NCBI RefSeq assembly: GCF_000761545.1
Contig: NZ_JPMY01000011.1
Span: 101,117 to 165,116 of the forward strand
Source of the DNA: Pseudomonas sp. ML96
Lineage (GTDB): Bacteria; Pseudomonadota; Gammaproteobacteria; Pseudomonadales; Pseudomonadaceae
Direction of reading: 5' to 3'
Length of the DNA stretch: 64,000 nucleotides
The translations under genes were made by a program, and so were the position numbers. How positions within the stretch are numbered: position 1 is the first letter of the stretch; every line of letters begins with the position of its first letter. Below the pieces are notes generated by a model. It was not told the DNA's origin. It searched no databases and saw nothing but the letters and a program-made list of their open reading frames with translations. Shown here in pieces: positions 9,208 to 19,933 of this stretch.

Positions 9208-10853
9208 GGCTGAGCTTCCAGCAGCAGATGGCGGGCGAGGCCCTCGATGTAGGTTTCATCTTGGCCATTCGGATGGGCGTCGAAGGCCAGGTGCAGGTAT
9301 TCGTGGGTCAGGTCGAGGCGGTCCTGCAGCGACAGCAGGCCGCGCACGTAGATACGTCGGTGCTCGCGATCGACATGCGGGCTGCCACTGTGCAGGCGGC
9401 ACACGGCGAACTCGGCGGTCTCGGCATAGCCCGGCTCGCTGTCCAGCAGTTCGCGCCAGCGCCGACGCTGGCCGTGCAGCCAGTCCTCGGCGGCCGGCAA
9501 CGGCTGGCAGGCAGCCACCGGCCGGTCCCAGCGTCCCAGGCTGGCGCGCGGGAAGGCGCGGGCGAGGATCGCGGTGTAGCGCAGGCCGGACTGCGCCTGT
9601 TCTACGGCCTGGCTCCAGGCCAGGCGATCCGCGCCAGGCTCATCCGCGTGATAGGTGACGGTACTGCCGGCCAGCACCAGATCGGCAGTCCAGGCCGCGA
9701 CCTCGCGCGCAGCAGCGCTGGCCGGGCGCGGGGCAACCCGCTGCTGGGCGCTGCTGTCGCGGATCGCCAGGCACTCGCCACGGCGCTCGCCGTTCTGCAG
9801 CAGATAGCTGCGGATGCTCACCGCCAGGGCCTTGGCCGCTTCGGCCGGCTGCGCCGCCGCCTCGCGGTCGAGTACCCGCGCCACGTATTCCTCGCGGCTC
9901 AGGCGCGCCACCAGCTTGGGCTGCTCGCCAGCCAGCAGAAACAGCTCGCCCTGGCTCTCGATGTCCAAGGCGTTGCCGTTGACGAACTCTGCCCGGTAAC
10001 GCCCGCGTAGCGCCCCAGACTGGCTGACCGCAGCGCCGTCCGCGCGCGCCAGGCTGCGCATCGGATAACGGTCGAACAGCGCTACCTCGACACAACCGCC
10101 CGGCTCCGCCGGCCAGGGCGCCGGCAGCACCTTGCCGAGAACCTCGGCATGACGCTTGAGCACGCCCTGACTGGTGCCAGAGCCACCGGCCCAGAGCGGC
10201 GTGCCGTCGGCCAGCCAGCCGGCGAAGCCACCCTGGCGCGCCTGGGCATCGCCATCGGCCAGCCAGCTCCAGGTCTTCACCCGCAGGCGCCCGCCAAGCG
10301 GGCCGAGCAGCGCGCCGTCACCGGCATTCGCCGTCACATCCAGCAGCACGCGACGCGCCTCGGCCTGGACCGGCAGCGTGGCCAGGCTGTCGAGCAATTC
10401 ACCCACCGCGACCCGCCGCTGCGGCTGCAGCTGGTCGAGGTCGAGCAACCATTGCGGCGCATGGCGCGCTTGCCAGTAGTCGTGCCACTCACCGGCCTGC
10501 AGGCCGAGACGCTGCGGTGCGAAGTACAGGCCGCAGGAGCGCACCAGCGCCTGGTCGCGGTCGATGCGCTCGCCGGCTGCGCAGCAATAGACCTCCTCGC
10601 GATCCTGACCGGTGCAGGAATAGCCCGGGTCGGGCAGCTGGCGGTCGACCTGGTAGGCGTAGACGAACAGCTTCCACAGGCTGCCCAGCGGCGCCTCCAG
10701 GCCCGCCGGCAACGGCTCACGGGACAGTAGCTGCTGCTCGTCCAGACGCAGCAGCTCGGCGCCCTGCGGCGTGTGCCAGGCCAGCTGCAGCGGCGCCGGC
10801 CCGGCCGACGCCAGCAGCGGCGGCAACAGCGCCAGCCAGGCGAACGCGCGCAT
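9204..10853 (-). CDS. YfaQ/MagE-like DUF2300 exported protein
   Basis: 549-residue exported protein whose length equals, from memory, that of E. coli YfaQ. It has a signal peptide (MRAFAWLALLPPLLASAG). Three enzyme-like motifs are visible: an SxxK serine-hydrolase-like GSLWKLFVYAY near residue 60; a SpoIID-like stretch with EEYVARVLDREA and SIRSYLLQNG; and a C-terminal HExxH zinc-protease-like motif (THEYLHLAFDAHPNG) with a downstream Glu (ETYIEGLARH). Activity is not established. The start at 10853 immediately follows the macroglobulin stop and is preferred over a long in-frame upstream extension that overlaps that gene. Confidence 0.8.
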   Translation of the reverse strand: MRAFAWLALLPPLLASAGPAPLQLAWHTPQGAELLRLDEQQLLSREPLPAGLEAPLGSLWKLFVYAYQVDRQLPDPGYSCTGQDREEVYCCAAGERIDRDQALVRSCGLYFAPQRLGLQAGEWHDYWQARHAPQWLLDLDQLQPQRRVAVGELLDSLATLPVQAEARRVLLDVTANAGDGALLGPLGGRLRVKTWSWLADGDAQARQGGFAGWLADGTPLWAGGSGTSQGVLKRHAEVLGKVLPAPWPAEPGGCVEVALFDRYPMRSLARADGAAVSQSGALRGRYRAEFVNGNALDIESQGELFLLAGEQPKLVARLSREEYVARVLDREAAAQPAEAAKALAVSIRSYLLQNGERRGECLAIRDSSAQQRVAPRPASAAAREVAAWTADLVLAGSTVTYHADEPGADRLAWSQAVEQAQSGLRYTAILARAFPRASLGRWDRPVAACQPLPAAEDWLHGQRRRWRELLDSEPGYAETAEFAVCRLHSGSPHVDREHRRIYVRGLLSLQDRLDLTHEYLHLAFDAHPNGQDETYIEGLARHLLLEAQP

Positions 10854-10855
10854 CC

Positions 10856-13800
10856 TTACTCGACCTTCAGCTCGGCCAGCGCCGGCTTCTGCTCGAAGGC
10901 CTGGGCCTGCGGGTCGTACATGCGCGAGTAGCGCGCCGGCGGCAGGTGGAACTCGCCTTTCTGCGAGAAGCGCACCAGGTGGCGCAGCGTGATAGTGCCC
11001 TGCAGGCTGTCCACCGGCACCGCATAGAGCAGTTGACCCGGCTCGTGGCGGGCCTTCTCCAGCGGCGCCGCCTCTTCCGAATCCAGGCCGCTGACCTGCA
11101 GACCCCAAGTGGTGCGCTCGACGTCCGCGCCCGGCGGCAGCGGTACCTCCAGCAGGCCGTAACGGCGCGGTGTCTCGGCCTCGCTCTGCAGGGTGATCTC
11201 GTCCAGATACAGCTGGTCGCCGGAGATCGGGCCGTCGCCCACCTCCTCGGCGCTGAAGCTGAATGCCGCTTCGCCCGGCACCAGGCGCAGCAGGCGGCGG
11301 GTGACCTTCACCTCGAGCGGACCGCTCGGCGGCGTAGCGGCGCTGTCATAGCTGAGCGCTGCAACCAGCGGGCTACCCAGCTCGGCCGGCAACTCCAGCG
11401 CGCTCGGCGGCTGGTTACCTTGCCACTGCCACAGAGTCTCACCGCTGGCGCCTTCGCGAGCCTGCCAGCCGCCCCCCGGCTGCGACACCGCGACCAGCGG
11501 GGCATCGCCCAGGCGACGCTGCAGCCAGGTCAGCGCCAGGGCCCGTTCCAGGGTGGCCTGGGCCGGAGTCAGGCGCTGCAGCAGAGCATTGATCTGCAGC
11601 GGATCGACCGGCCCGCGGGACAGACGCACCGCCTCGGCGAACGGCTGGGTGCTGGCCGCGACGCGCTCGCGAGCTGCGGCCAGGCCAACAGCGAAGCGCG
11701 GCGGCAGACCAATCTTGCTGCCGGCCATATCGGCGGCCAGTACGCGGGCCAGGTCCAGACCCAGGCGCGAGTCCGGGTAGGCCATGACCAGACTGGTCTC
11801 GCCGCTGTCGTCCAGCGCCACCTCCTCGCCCTCGTCTGCGTTGGCCAGGTCCTCCAGCAGGCCCTTGAGCAGGGTCTCTGTGGGCAGCTGCATCTCGCGG
11901 GCGAAGCTGAGGATCAGTGCGCGCTGCAGCAGCGGTACGGCGGGCGCCTGCTGGGCGTAGATGTCCAGCACGCGCTGCCAGTGCTCAGGCGGCAGCTGCA
12001 CGGCCAGGGCGCGGCTGGCATGCCAGTCGGCGTAGTAGGCGTAGGCAGTGAGGAAGGCATCGGCGTTCTCACCCTCGCCCCACCAGGTGAAGGTCGCTTC
12101 CGGCCCGGCCATCTGCACCAGGCGCAAGCGGCTGTTCTGCATGATCAGGCGCAGGCGATCGCCGATACGCGCCTCTCCCTTGGCCAAGGTCGGGTAGGCC
12201 AGGCTCAGCGGCAGCAGCCGGCTGGCGGTCTGCTCGACGCAGCCGTAGGGGTATTCCAACAGGTCGTCGAGGGCCGAACGGAACAGCATCTGGCTGCTGT
12301 CGCCGAGGCGCAGGCGGATATTGCTGGCGTCCGCCGGCAGGGTCAGCGGATTGCTGCCCGGGTTAAGCGCCATGTTCTGCACATGCAGGCGCTGCCAGCC
12401 TTCACCGGCCACGCGCAGACCCACGGCCAGGGCGTCGATCGGTTTGCCGTCCTGCACCAGTTCGGCAGTCAGCTCGCCGGCAGCCAGGGCAGTCGGTGGT
12501 AGGGACAGGTAGTTGGCGCCGCGGGCCAGCTCGACCTTCTGCCGCTGCTCCTGACCGGCGAAGCGGGTGACCAGCTCGGCCTCGGTTTCCTCTTCGCCCT
12601 GGTTGAAGGCGAACAGGCCCAGCTGCGGCTTGTCGCCGTCGCGGAACAGGGTTGGCCCGCTCCACTTCAGGTACAGCGGCTTCTCGGAGCGGATGAACTG
12701 TTTCTTCTGTCCCACTTCGCCGCCCTCGTCGACCGCGCGCACGGTGATGCGCCAGCGGGTCAGCGAGTCGGGCATGCGGAAGCTGAACTGCGCCTTGCCC
12801 TGGGCATCGGTGGTCAGGTCCGGCTGCCAGGTAGCGGTGTCGACTTCCTCGCGGCGCGGCCGCTCCAGCACCTTGACCCCGCGCTCGCTGCGGTTGGCCC
12901 GCCCCGGTGCGCTGGCGTTGCCCGGCAGGGCCACGTCGTAGCTGATGAACGACAGGCTGGCGCTGGTGCGCACGTTGTTGCGCCGCGGGTGATAGAAGAA
13001 CTGGTCGATGCCCGGAGCGATCTCCGGCTGCAGGGCGTAGATCATCTCGTCCACTACGCTCACCGTCAGGCGGGTGGCGGCCGGCTGGCCCTTGAACTGG
13101 GTGGCGAGGTCGACGGTGACCGTCTCACCCGGCTGGTAGAGCTCCTTGTCGGTGCTCACCGCGATCTCGATCTGCGCCTTGGCCACCTTGATCCCGGCGT
13201 TCTGGAAGCTGTAGTCGCCACCCTTGGTGTAGAGCACCGAGAAGGTCAGGTTAGGGGCGAAGTGGTCGTCCACCGGGATGCGCGCGCGGTACTGGGTGTC
13301 GTTGAGCTTCTCCAGCTTGAGCCAGTCACCACCGGCCGATAGCAGCGCGGTGGCCTCGACCTTGTCGCGCTCCAGGGTCAGCAGCGCGTCACCCACCGCT
13401 TCGGGGAAGGTGATCAGCGCCAGCGCCTCGTCACCCGGCTGGTACTGGTCGCGGTCGAACACCACTTCGACGGTGCCGGCCACTGCTTTGAGCCCGCTGC
13501 CGCTGACCGAGTGGCCGGTGGCGCCGAGGATCAGGCCGTGTTCGTCCTTGAGGGTGATGTTGTAGGTGCCGGGATGCTCGAAGCTCAGGCTGAAGCCCTG
13601 CTCGTCGTCGCCCAGGCTGGCGCTGTGCTTGCTCTGGTCTTCAAGGCGCACCCACTCGTAGCTGGCCGGCTTGAGTTCGGTCGGCTGCTCGCTGCGGTAG
13701 CTGAACTGCACGGCCTCGCCGGCGGCGCTGAAGCGCTGCGGTGCCTCCAGGCGATAGCGGGCTGCGCCACGCTCGATAAGGATTTCCTTGCTGGTCTTGA

Positions 13801-15400
13801 CCCGGTAGGCAGCGCCGTCGCTGGCGAACACGGTCAGCAGGTAGCGGCTGGGCTTGTCGGCGGCCGGCAGCTCGAAAGCGGCGCGGCCCTTGTCGTCGGT
13901 GGCCAGCTCGCTGCTGCTGAGCTCGACCGGGAACTGGCCGAGGTACTGCAGCTCGTTGTCGATCATCGACAGCTGCTGGGCACGCAGGCTCAGCTGCAGG
14001 CGCGCATTCTTCACCGGTTTGCCGTCCGGGTAGAGCAGCACCAGGTTGCCGGTGACCTTGTCGCCGGTGCGGAAGTCCGGTTTGGCCAGATCGAGGGCGA
14101 CCTCGAAGTGCGGCTTGATGTAGTCGGCGACGCGGAAGGCGCTGCTGTACAGCTGATCGCGGTAGAGGAAGCGCAGCTCGTAGCCGCCGGCCACAGCGTT
14201 GTCCGGCAGCTGGAAGCGGCCCTGGGTGCCGGCCTTGGCATCCAGGTTCAGGTCCAGGGTCTGCAGGGTGGTGCCGTTGGCATCGAGCACCGCCAGCTTG
14301 AGCGGCGCGGCCTCGGCGGCCTTGGAGTCGCGCGCGCTGGTGAACTCGCGGCCGACGATCTTCACCTCGACCCAATCGCCGGGGCGGTACAGCGGACGGT
14401 CAGTGAAGGCGTAGAGCTTGGTGTCGTAGATCTCGCTGTCGTAGTAGAAGTTTTCCGAGACGAACACGCCGCCCTCGGCGTCCTCGCCGAGCAAATAGGA
14501 ACGCTCCGGGCTGGCGTGTTCCAGGCGCAGCAGGCCCTGGGTATCGGTACTGCCGCTGCGCATCACGCCCAGGCCGTCGGTCCACAGCACCTTGGCGCCG
14601 GCCACGGCGCTGCCTTCATGCTTGCGCGCGGTCCACACCAGCAGTTCCTTGCCGGCGATCTTGCTCACCGCCACGGTGTTGGAGACGAACAGCACGGTGG
14701 TCGCGCGGAACTTGCCGACCAGCGCCTCGACCAGGTACAGACCGGGCTTGAGCTTGCCCAGCGGGATATAGACGTTGCCGGGGTTGACGGTGACAAAGGA
14801 ACTGGACGAGCCGGCCAGCTCAACACCCTTGGGCGGCTGGATGGCCTTGGCGTCCCACAGCGGGTAGCGGAACTGGGTCACCAGCGGCACGCCCTTCATT
14901 GGCGCGTATTGCGGCTGGGCCTCGAAGGGGGTCGGCGCCTTGATCGCATCACCCATCTTCAGTTCCGGCGCTTCCTCGGTCACCTGCACCCGTGACTCGT
15001 AGGAGAAGGCCCGCTGCATCACCCGACGCGACTTGCGGTACCAGTTGTCCCACAGGTAGGCCAGGGTGTTGGATAGCCCCTCGCCCTTGTACTGCCCTTC
15101 GGCTACCACCCGGTGCAGGTTCTTCTGCCGCTTGAGGAACTCCAGCGGCTGCTCGATGCGGTACACGCGCACGTCCACACCGCCGTAGGGCTCCATCATG
15201 TAGCGACGGTAGTCGCGGCCCGGCGCCTCCAGGCGCACCTTGGCCACTTCGTCGCTGGCGAAGCTGCTGTCGGCCAGGAGGAAGAACGACTGCCCGGCCA
15301 CCGGCGAGTAGCCGCTGGACTCGACACTGTCCTCGGCCTGGGCGGCCAGCGGCAGCAGCGTGGCCAGCAGGGCCGTGGCGGCGAGACGCAGCAGGCCCAT
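10856..15400 (-). CDS. Bacterial alpha-2-macroglobulin (YfaS/MagD type) with CVEQ thioester motif
   Basis: Very large periplasmic protease-trap homologue, 1,514 residues. Signal peptide [22 protein letters not shown] has no lipobox, so the product is periplasmic rather than lipid-anchored. It carries successive MG-type beta domains (macroglobulin signatures [18 protein letters not shown] and [15 protein letters not shown]), a bait-like region, and a thioester-domain helix barrel with [16 protein letters not shown] (Cys about 1054). The start at 15400 has AAAGGA upstream at good spacing; an ATG five codons earlier overlaps the preceding stop. Central gene of the operon. Some members of this branch are reported to lack the thioester, so its presence is notable. 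Confidence 0.9.
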   Translation of the reverse strand: MGLLRLAATALLATLLPLAAQAEDSVESSGYSPVAGQSFFLLADSSFASDEVAKVRLEAPGRDYRRYMMEPYGGVDVRVYRIEQPLEFLKRQKNLHRVVAEGQYKGEGLSNTLAYLWDNWYRKSRRVMQRAFSYESRVQVTEEAPELKMGDAIKAPTPFEAQPQYAPMKGVPLVTQFRYPLWDAKAIQPPKGVELAGSSSSFVTVNPGNVYIPLGKLKPGLYLVEALVGKFRATTVLFVSNTVAVSKIAGKELLVWTARKHEGSAVAGAKVLWTDGLGVMRSGSTDTQGLLRLEHASPERSYLLGEDAEGGVFVSENFYYDSEIYDTKLYAFTDRPLYRPGDWVEVKIVGREFTSARDSKAAEAAPLKLAVLDANGTTLQTLDLNLDAKAGTQGRFQLPDNAVAGGYELRFLYRDQLYSSAFRVADYIKPHFEVALDLAKPDFRTGDKVTGNLVLLYPDGKPVKNARLQLSLRAQQLSMIDNELQYLGQFPVELSSSELATDDKGRAAFELPAADKPSRYLLTVFASDGAAYRVKTSKEILIERGAARYRLEAPQRFSAAGEAVQFSYRSEQPTELKPASYEWVRLEDQSKHSASLGDDEQGFSLSFEHPGTYNITLKDEHGLILGATGHSVSGSGLKAVAGTVEVVFDRDQYQPGDEALALITFPEAVGDALLTLERDKVEATALLSAGGDWLKLEKLNDTQYRARIPVDDHFAPNLTFSVLYTKGGDYSFQNAGIKVAKAQIEIAVSTDKELYQPGETVTVDLATQFKGQPAATRLTVSVVDEMIYALQPEIAPGIDQFFYHPRRNNVRTSASLSFISYDVALPGNASAPGRANRSERGVKVLERPRREEVDTATWQPDLTTDAQGKAQFSFRMPDSLTRWRITVRAVDEGGEVGQKKQFIRSEKPLYLKWSGPTLFRDGDKPQLGLFAFNQGEEETEAELVTRFAGQEQRQKVELARGANYLSLPPTALAAGELTAELVQDGKPIDALAVGLRVAGEGWQRLHVQNMALNPGSNPLTLPADASNIRLRLGDSSQMLFRSALDDLLEYPYGCVEQTASRLLPLSLAYPTLAKGEARIGDRLRLIMQNSRLRLVQMAGPEATFTWWGEGENADAFLTAYAYYADWHASRALAVQLPPEHWQRVLDIYAQQAPAVPLLQRALILSFAREMQLPTETLLKGLLEDLANADEGEEVALDDSGETSLVMAYPDSRLGLDLARVLAADMAGSKIGLPPRFAVGLAAARERVAASTQPFAEAVRLSRGPVDPLQINALLQRLTPAQATLERALALTWLQRRLGDAPLVAVSQPGGGWQAREGASGETLWQWQGNQPPSALELPAELGSPLVAALSYDSAATPPSGPLEVKVTRRLLRLVPGEAAFSFSAEEVGDGPISGDQLYLDEITLQSEAETPRRYGLLEVPLPPGADVERTTWGLQVSGLDSEEAAPLEKARHEPGQLLYAVPVDSLQGTITLRHLVRFSQKGEFHLPPARYSRMYDPQAQAFEQKPALAELKVE

Positions 15401-15411
15401 CGGCGATCCTT

Positions 15412-16041
15412 TCATCGACTGAGAAAATGCAGTCGGTAGACGCCAATGAAGTTGGGGTTGGATGCGTCGGGAATCCATCGGGTGTCCTTCCATGTCATCA
15501 GTTGCTGCAGGCTCACGGAGCGCATGCCGTTGTCGGTCGGGGTGGTGGTGCCGGTGTGGTAGACGATGTTGCGGCCCATCCAGATCATCAGGTGCTGCTC
15601 GTCGCCCTGATCGAAGAAGATCAGGTCGCCGGGGCGCGCCTGGTTGAGGTCGCGACCCACCAGGGCGCTGTTGAACTGGATCAGCTTGATCGCGTTGACG
15701 TAGGGGCCGAGCTTGCCGCCGCCCTGTTGCCACTGCTGGGCCAGGCCGCGCTGGGCCTCGCTCAGCTCCAGCTCCGGCGGCAGGTAGCGGTTGCTCAAGC
15801 CATTGGCGTGCAACCACTTGGCGTCGTGTACCTTGAGCGCCTCGTTGGCGGCGAAGCGCACCAGGCCGGCGCAGTCCTGCTGATGCCAGCGCGGGCTGGG
15901 ACCCTGGCGCAGCTGCTCCTGGGCGATGCGCACGAACCAGGCGCGAAACACCTGGGACTGCTGCACGTCCAGCGCCGGCGCGTTGGCCCATGCCGGCGCG
16001 CCAAGGGCGAGCAGCAGAGCGCCGATCAGCAGTCGCCTCAC
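15412..16041 (-). CDS. YfaT/MagC-like DUF1175 exported protein (NlpC/P60-like motifs)
   Basis: Exported protein of about 209 residues with signal peptide [21 protein letters not shown]. The mature part has a Cys-containing [16 protein letters not shown] motif and a His-containing [22 protein letters not shown] motif, the Cys/His arrangement of NlpC/P60-like peptidoglycan peptidases. Catalysis is inferred. The start is chosen as a GTG that overlaps the preceding stop (GTGA), suggesting coupled translation; an ATG nine codons upstream (16068) is the alternative. The stop overlaps the region just ahead of the macroglobulin gene. Confidence 0.75.
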   Translation of the reverse strand: MRRLLIGALLLALGAPAWANAPALDVQQSQVFRAWFVRIAQEQLRQGPSPRWHQQDCAGLVRFAANEALKVHDAKWLHANGLSNRYLPPELELSEAQRGLAQQWQQGGGKLGPYVNAIKLIQFNSALVGRDLNQARPGDLIFFDQGDEQHLMIWMGRNIVYHTGTTTPTDNGMRSVSLQQLMTWKDTRWIPDASNPNFIGVYRLHFLSR

Positions 16042-17819
16042 AGGGCGCGCCACTGCAGCGGCAGCCATTGCCAAGCTTCGTTGGCCTCGGCGTCGGCCGG
16101 AAGGCTCAGGGCGTACTTGCCGTGGCCGGACAGCGAACGCAGCTTGGGCAGCAGGTTGGCCTGGGCGGCGTTACGGAACACCGGTTCGATGTCTTCCGGC
16201 AGGCTGTCCAGGGTCTCGCGTTCGAGCAGAGCGGCCAGGCTGTCCGGCGCCAGATAGGCCGGTACCAGGGCGTTGCCCGGCAGCACTTCGGCCAGCGGCG
16301 GGAAGCGCTTGTCGAGGGTCTGCAGGGCCTTGTCGAGCAGGCGGTCGTCCAGCGAGAACAGCAGGGTCGAGCCGTGGCGCGCCAGGCTGACGCGGAAGAA
16401 GCCGCGCGAGGCCAGGGCATCCGGCTGTGCAGCGAGGTCCGCCGGGTACTGGCCGAAGTTGGAGCCGACCTGGCGCTGCCACTTGTGCAGCTCACCCTGG
16501 GCGCTGTCCTGCACCGGGAAGCTGCCGCCCTCGGCGTAGGGTTCCCAGGCGCCGATCAGGCTGTCGAACAGCTTGCCCAGCTCGGCATCGGTCTGCGCAC
16601 CAGGCTTGTCCTTGAGCGTGCCGACCAGCAGCGGCGAGTGCAGACGCGAGTCCGGATACCAGCACAGACCGGCACTGCCAGTGAGCTGGCCGGCCAGCTC
16701 GGCGGCCGCCTTGGGTTCGGCACCGACCTTGGCCAGCAACCGCTCGGGCAGACCCGGCGCCACCGGCAGGGCCACACAGGCGCTGGCGCCCATGGGCATG
16801 GCACTCCATACCGGGGCGAAGTCGAAGGCGCCCTGCCCCTCCACCTCGTCCAGGGCCAGGAAGCTGCTCCAGCCCTGCTCGTTCATCTCGAAGCGCAGGC
16901 CAGCGAAGGCCGGCAGGAAGCGCCGGTAGCCCAAGGCGAGGAAGTCTGCGCTGAGGGTCACGCGCTGCTGCAGAGCGCCACGTTCGGCCAGACCGAAACG
17001 CTCGGGGAAGGGATGCTGGCCGGCCAGCAGGGCCTCGGCGGCCTCGGCCGAGACCTTGGCCAGGCCAGGCTCCGGCGGTGTCGGCGGGATCACCTCACCG
17101 TTTTCATCCAGGGCCACGGCAGCGTCTTCATCGACCTCCGGCTCCGGCGCCGGGCCGAACAGCATGTCGGTGCTGGACATCAGCAGCAGCTGGTCACCGT
17201 GGGAGGCGAACAGAATCGAGCGATCGCCGTTGTAGCGCAGGCGATAGAAAGGCACCGCCGCGCCATCGACGGTGAACTCGCCAGCCTGGCTCAGCTGGGT
17301 ATCGTCCAGTGCCACCTTGGCCAGCGGCTCCAGCACCTTGGCCAGGCCACCGCGCTGGATCAGCACCACGAAATGGCGTAGGCGGCCACCGGCGTCGCGC
17401 CACAGGGCCACTTCGGCCGGCTGGTCGAGCAGCTCGTCGAGCAGGTTGTCACGCAGTTCGAGGTCATGCTCGTAGATGATGCGGCGCAGGCTGCCGGTCA
17501 GGCCGAGGCGGTCGGCGTTGTTCTCGTAGTAGAACACCAGGTCCTCGGTGAGGGTGTCGCGCAGCAACGGCACCTTGAGCACGTCCTTGGGCAGACGGCT
17601 CAGCGAGGCGCTCTCGATCAGCACGTCCGGGCGCGCCAAGTCGAGGCCCAGGTAGTTGGCCTCGACCAGCTGGCGCTCGCCCTGTGGCTCGTACTTGAGC
17701 CAGGCGAACAGGCCGGCGGCGGTCACCGGCAGTGCCACGGCCAGGCCGATCAGCAGCGGGCGCCAGCGGCGCGGGCTGGGCGTGGCGGCGGACTCGACGG
17801 GAGTGGTGGTGTCGCTCAT
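16038..17819 (-). CDS. YfaA/MagB-like DUF2138 membrane-anchored protein
   Basis: 593-residue protein with a short cytoplasmic N-terminus, one transmembrane anchor ([20 protein letters not shown], about residues 22-41) and a large periplasmic region with no recognisable catalytic motif. It is assigned to DUF2138 from length and from its invariant place in this operon, between a DUF2135 gene and a DUF1175 gene. In the P. aeruginosa mag operon the equivalent inner-membrane protein is thought to work with the macroglobulin. It may tether the macroglobulin complex to the inner membrane (inference). Confidence 0.75.
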   Translation of the reverse strand: MSDTTTPVESAATPSPRRWRPLLIGLAVALPVTAAGLFAWLKYEPQGERQLVEANYLGLDLARPDVLIESASLSRLPKDVLKVPLLRDTLTEDLVFYYENNADRLGLTGSLRRIIYEHDLELRDNLLDELLDQPAEVALWRDAGGRLRHFVVLIQRGGLAKVLEPLAKVALDDTQLSQAGEFTVDGAAVPFYRLRYNGDRSILFASHGDQLLLMSSTDMLFGPAPEPEVDEDAAVALDENGEVIPPTPPEPGLAKVSAEAAEALLAGQHPFPERFGLAERGALQQRVTLSADFLALGYRRFLPAFAGLRFEMNEQGWSSFLALDEVEGQGAFDFAPVWSAMPMGASACVALPVAPGLPERLLAKVGAEPKAAAELAGQLTGSAGLCWYPDSRLHSPLLVGTLKDKPGAQTDAELGKLFDSLIGAWEPYAEGGSFPVQDSAQGELHKWQRQVGSNFGQYPADLAAQPDALASRGFFRVSLARHGSTLLFSLDDRLLDKALQTLDKRFPPLAEVLPGNALVPAYLAPDSLAALLERETLDSLPEDIEPVFRNAAQANLLPKLRSLSGHGKYALSLPADAEANEAWQWLPLQWRAL

Positions 17820-17842
17820 AGGTAAAGACTCCGCGGGAGCGT

Positions 17843-18634
17843 TCAGTAGTTGAAGGACTTCACCGGCAGCAGCTCGCCGATGGTGCGCAGCGGCACGACG
17901 AAGGTCTCGCGCCGCTCGTTGACGGTGTTCTCGTTGAACACCAGGCTGATCTGCGAGGTGATCACCTCGTTCTGGTTGCTGCCGGCCTGGAAGTTGTAGC
18001 CCTGGCTGCCCAGGTTGCCCCAGTAGTTGACGTACACCAGGTAGGTGCCGTGCAGCGGCGCGGTCATGGTGAACATCTCCGGGCCGGGGCCGTCGACGCT
18101 GTCCACGTCGAGGCCGCCGCCGTTGCTCATCACCGGGTCGGCCCAGAAGGCGTGCTGGCCGTCGGGGGTGATCACATGCAGGTCGAGCTCGGCCTTGGGA
18201 TCGTCCCAGCCGAGGACGATGCGCACCCGCGCCGGGGTCTTCAGGTTGTTGGCTTCATAGAACTGCACGCGGCGCAGCGGCTTGCCGTCGGCGCGCAGCT
18301 CGACGCTGTTGGAACCGGCGCCGAAGTTGTAAGGGCGGACGAAGCGGCCCTCGGCATCGGTATACAGAGGCAGGGGATTACCGTTGACCGCCAGGGTATG
18401 TGGCTGGCGCAGGCCCTGGGTGCCTGCGAGCTTGCCGGCGATCAGGCTGCGGCCGCGCTGGCCGCCACGGTCGATGGGCGGTGTCGGGTAGGCCACGCGA
18501 GAGTCGGCCGAACGGTCCAACAGGCCATCGTGGCGCCAGCCGGCGGTGGGACCTTCCAGGCTGGCGGAGGGGTCTGCCATGGCAACTGACGCGGGGAGCG
18601 TCATGAGTGCCAACAGCTGCAGCAGGGTGCGCAT
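17843..18634 (-). CDS. YfaP/MagA-type DUF2135 secreted protein (operon leader gene)
   Basis: 263-residue exported protein with signal peptide MRTLLQLLALMTLPASVAMA. The DUF2135 core has LGWDDPKAELDLHVITPDG (about residues 143-161) and YLVYVNYWGN. First gene of the operon, with ribosome site AAAGGA six bases before ATG. It is paralogous to the last gene of the operon (8419-9207), so the operon is bracketed by two DUF2135 proteins. The GGA in the ribosome site is a possible RsmA/CsrA contact, relevant because the P. aeruginosa mag operon is reported to be under Gac/Rsm control; not shown here. Confidence 0.8.
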   Translation of the reverse strand: MRTLLQLLALMTLPASVAMADPSASLEGPTAGWRHDGLLDRSADSRVAYPTPPIDRGGQRGRSLIAGKLAGTQGLRQPHTLAVNGNPLPLYTDAEGRFVRPYNFGAGSNSVELRADGKPLRRVQFYEANNLKTPARVRIVLGWDDPKAELDLHVITPDGQHAFWADPVMSNGGGLDVDSVDGPGPEMFTMTAPLHGTYLVYVNYWGNLGSQGYNFQAGSNQNEVITSQISLVFNENTVNERRETFVVPLRTIGELLPVKSFNY

Positions 18635-18736
18635 GATTAATCCTTTAACGGCGCGAGGGAGATAGGCTAGCGGGCCGCCTCGTGCCAGGCAATCGGCGCA
18701 GTGACCGGCCGTCCGGAGATCGGCGGCGGATCACAT

Positions 18737-19684
18737 TTAGGTCTGGATCCAGCCCCCCCACTGCAGCACGAACAGGCCGATATTGGTGGTGACCACCGCC
18801 AGCAGCGTGGTGATGACGATGATCGCCGCTGCCAGTTCATGGTTGCCGCCGGCGGCGCGCGCCATCACGTAGCTGGCCGCTGCCGTCGGGCTGGCGAAGA
18901 ACAGGAAGAGGATCGCCAGTTCGGCATTGCGAAAGCCCAGGAAAAAGGCGCCGGCGGTACCAAGAATCGGCAGCCAGATCATCTTCATCAGGCTCGCGCC
19001 CAGGGCTACCGCGCCGCTGGCACGCAGCGCCGCCAGCGACAGGGTGCCGCCGATGCAGATCAGCGCCATCGGCAGGGTCAGCTGCGCCAGGTACTCGCCC
19101 GAGGTGGTCAACCAGGCAGGCAGGCGCACCTGCCAGTAGGCGAAGGGAATGGCCGCCAGCACGCCGAGGATCAGCGGGTTGCACAGCACGCCCTTGAGGA
19201 TGCTCCAGGGACTGGCCTTGGCGTTGGGGTTGTACACCTCCAGCACGATCACCGAGAGGGTGTTGTAGCTGAGGATCACCACCCCGCCGAGGATGCCGCC
19301 GAGCGACAGGCCGTAGTCGCCGTACAGGCTGGTGGCCAGGGCCAGGCCGACGATGCCGTTGTTGCCGCGGAACGCACCCTGCACGTAGATGCCGCGGTCG
19401 GCCTGCGGCACGCGCAGGATGGCCCAGCCCCAGGCCAGTAGGAAGCCAAGCACGGTGGCCAACAGGAAGTAACCGAGCAGCGCCGGCTGCAGCGCAGCAT
19501 TGAGGTCGGCATGCAGGATGGCGAGGAACAGCATGACCGGCATGCTGACGTTGAACACCAGCGCCGAGGCGGTATTGATGAAGTGGCCGTCGATCAACCC
19601 GAGGCGTTTGAGCGCCACGCCGAGGAACAGCATGGAGAACACCGGAGCGGTGATGGCGAGGGTCTGCTGGAAGACGGCAAGCAT
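18737..19684 (-). CDS. AEC-family permease (auxin efflux carrier type)
   Basis: 315-residue inner-membrane transporter. The sequence is almost entirely hydrophobic helices (about ten), beginning MLAVFQQTLAITAPVFSML and including GVALKRLGLIDGHFINTAS and RGNNGIVGLALATSLYG, typical of the AEC/Mem_trans family. Bacterial members export or import small organic acids such as malonate or malate; the substrate here is unknown. It lies upstream of, and on the same strand as, the macroglobulin operon, with about 100 bases between. Confidence 0.88.
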   Translation of the reverse strand: MLAVFQQTLAITAPVFSMLFLGVALKRLGLIDGHFINTASALVFNVSMPVMLFLAILHADLNAALQPALLGYFLLATVLGFLLAWGWAILRVPQADRGIYVQGAFRGNNGIVGLALATSLYGDYGLSLGGILGGVVILSYNTLSVIVLEVYNPNAKASPWSILKGVLCNPLILGVLAAIPFAYWQVRLPAWLTTSGEYLAQLTLPMALICIGGTLSLAALRASGAVALGASLMKMIWLPILGTAGAFFLGFRNAELAILFLFFASPTAAASYVMARAAGGNHELAAAIIVITTLLAVVTTNIGLFVLQWGGWIQT

Positions 19685-19754
19685 GGCGGGCCCGACTACT
19701 TGGTTAGGAGGCTAATGATAGCCGCTCCAGTCGGGAAATTGCTTTCTACAGGCT

Positions 19755-19778
19755 TTCAGCGGGGCAAATAGCCCCGCG
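19755..19778 (-). terminator. Possible hairpin between roxR and the AEC permease gene
   Basis: GCGGGGC and GCCCCGC pair around AAATA, a 7-base GC stem in the gap downstream of the minus-strand roxSR genes. On the minus strand the bases after the stem (TGAAAGCC) are not T-rich, so termination efficiency is doubtful. Confidence 0.4.
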
Positions 19779-19792
19779 GGAGTCTGGCTTCA

Positions 19793-19933
19793 GAGCCTGC
19801 TCAAAGGCTCGCGAGCTAGAGCCAAACGGTGGCAGAAATGGTCGAGGGTGCGGAGTTTACAAGTAGTAAATGAGCAACCCGAGACGGTTTCCAACGCCGT
19901 TTGGCCGACGCGCAGCAGACTTTGAACAGGCTC
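19793..19933. repeat. 141-bp MITE-like/REP-like inverted-repeat element next to roxR
   Basis: Ends are near-perfect inverted repeats: GAGCCTGCTCAAAG (19793-19806) and CTTTGAACAGGCTC (19920-19933). Inside lie GCCAAACGG (19821-19829) and CCGTTTGGC (19897-19905), and then a central hairpin pairing GGGTGCGGAGTTTAC with GTAAATGAGCAACCC. The whole folds into one long stem. It abuts the roxR stop codon and has no coding potential. It resembles a dispersed repeat common in Pseudomonas intergenic DNA (from memory). It may also serve as the roxSR terminator. Confidence 0.75.

Noticed and set aside
10517..12502. 661-codon plus-strand frame opposite the yfaQ-like and macroglobulin genes
   Set aside because: Low-complexity Arg/Gln/Ala translation and complete overlap with well-supported genes; a codon-bias artefact.
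15401..15991. N-terminal in-frame extension of the macroglobulin gene
   Set aside because: It overlaps the DUF1175 gene entirely and would displace a clean signal peptide that has its own AAAGGA ribosome site.
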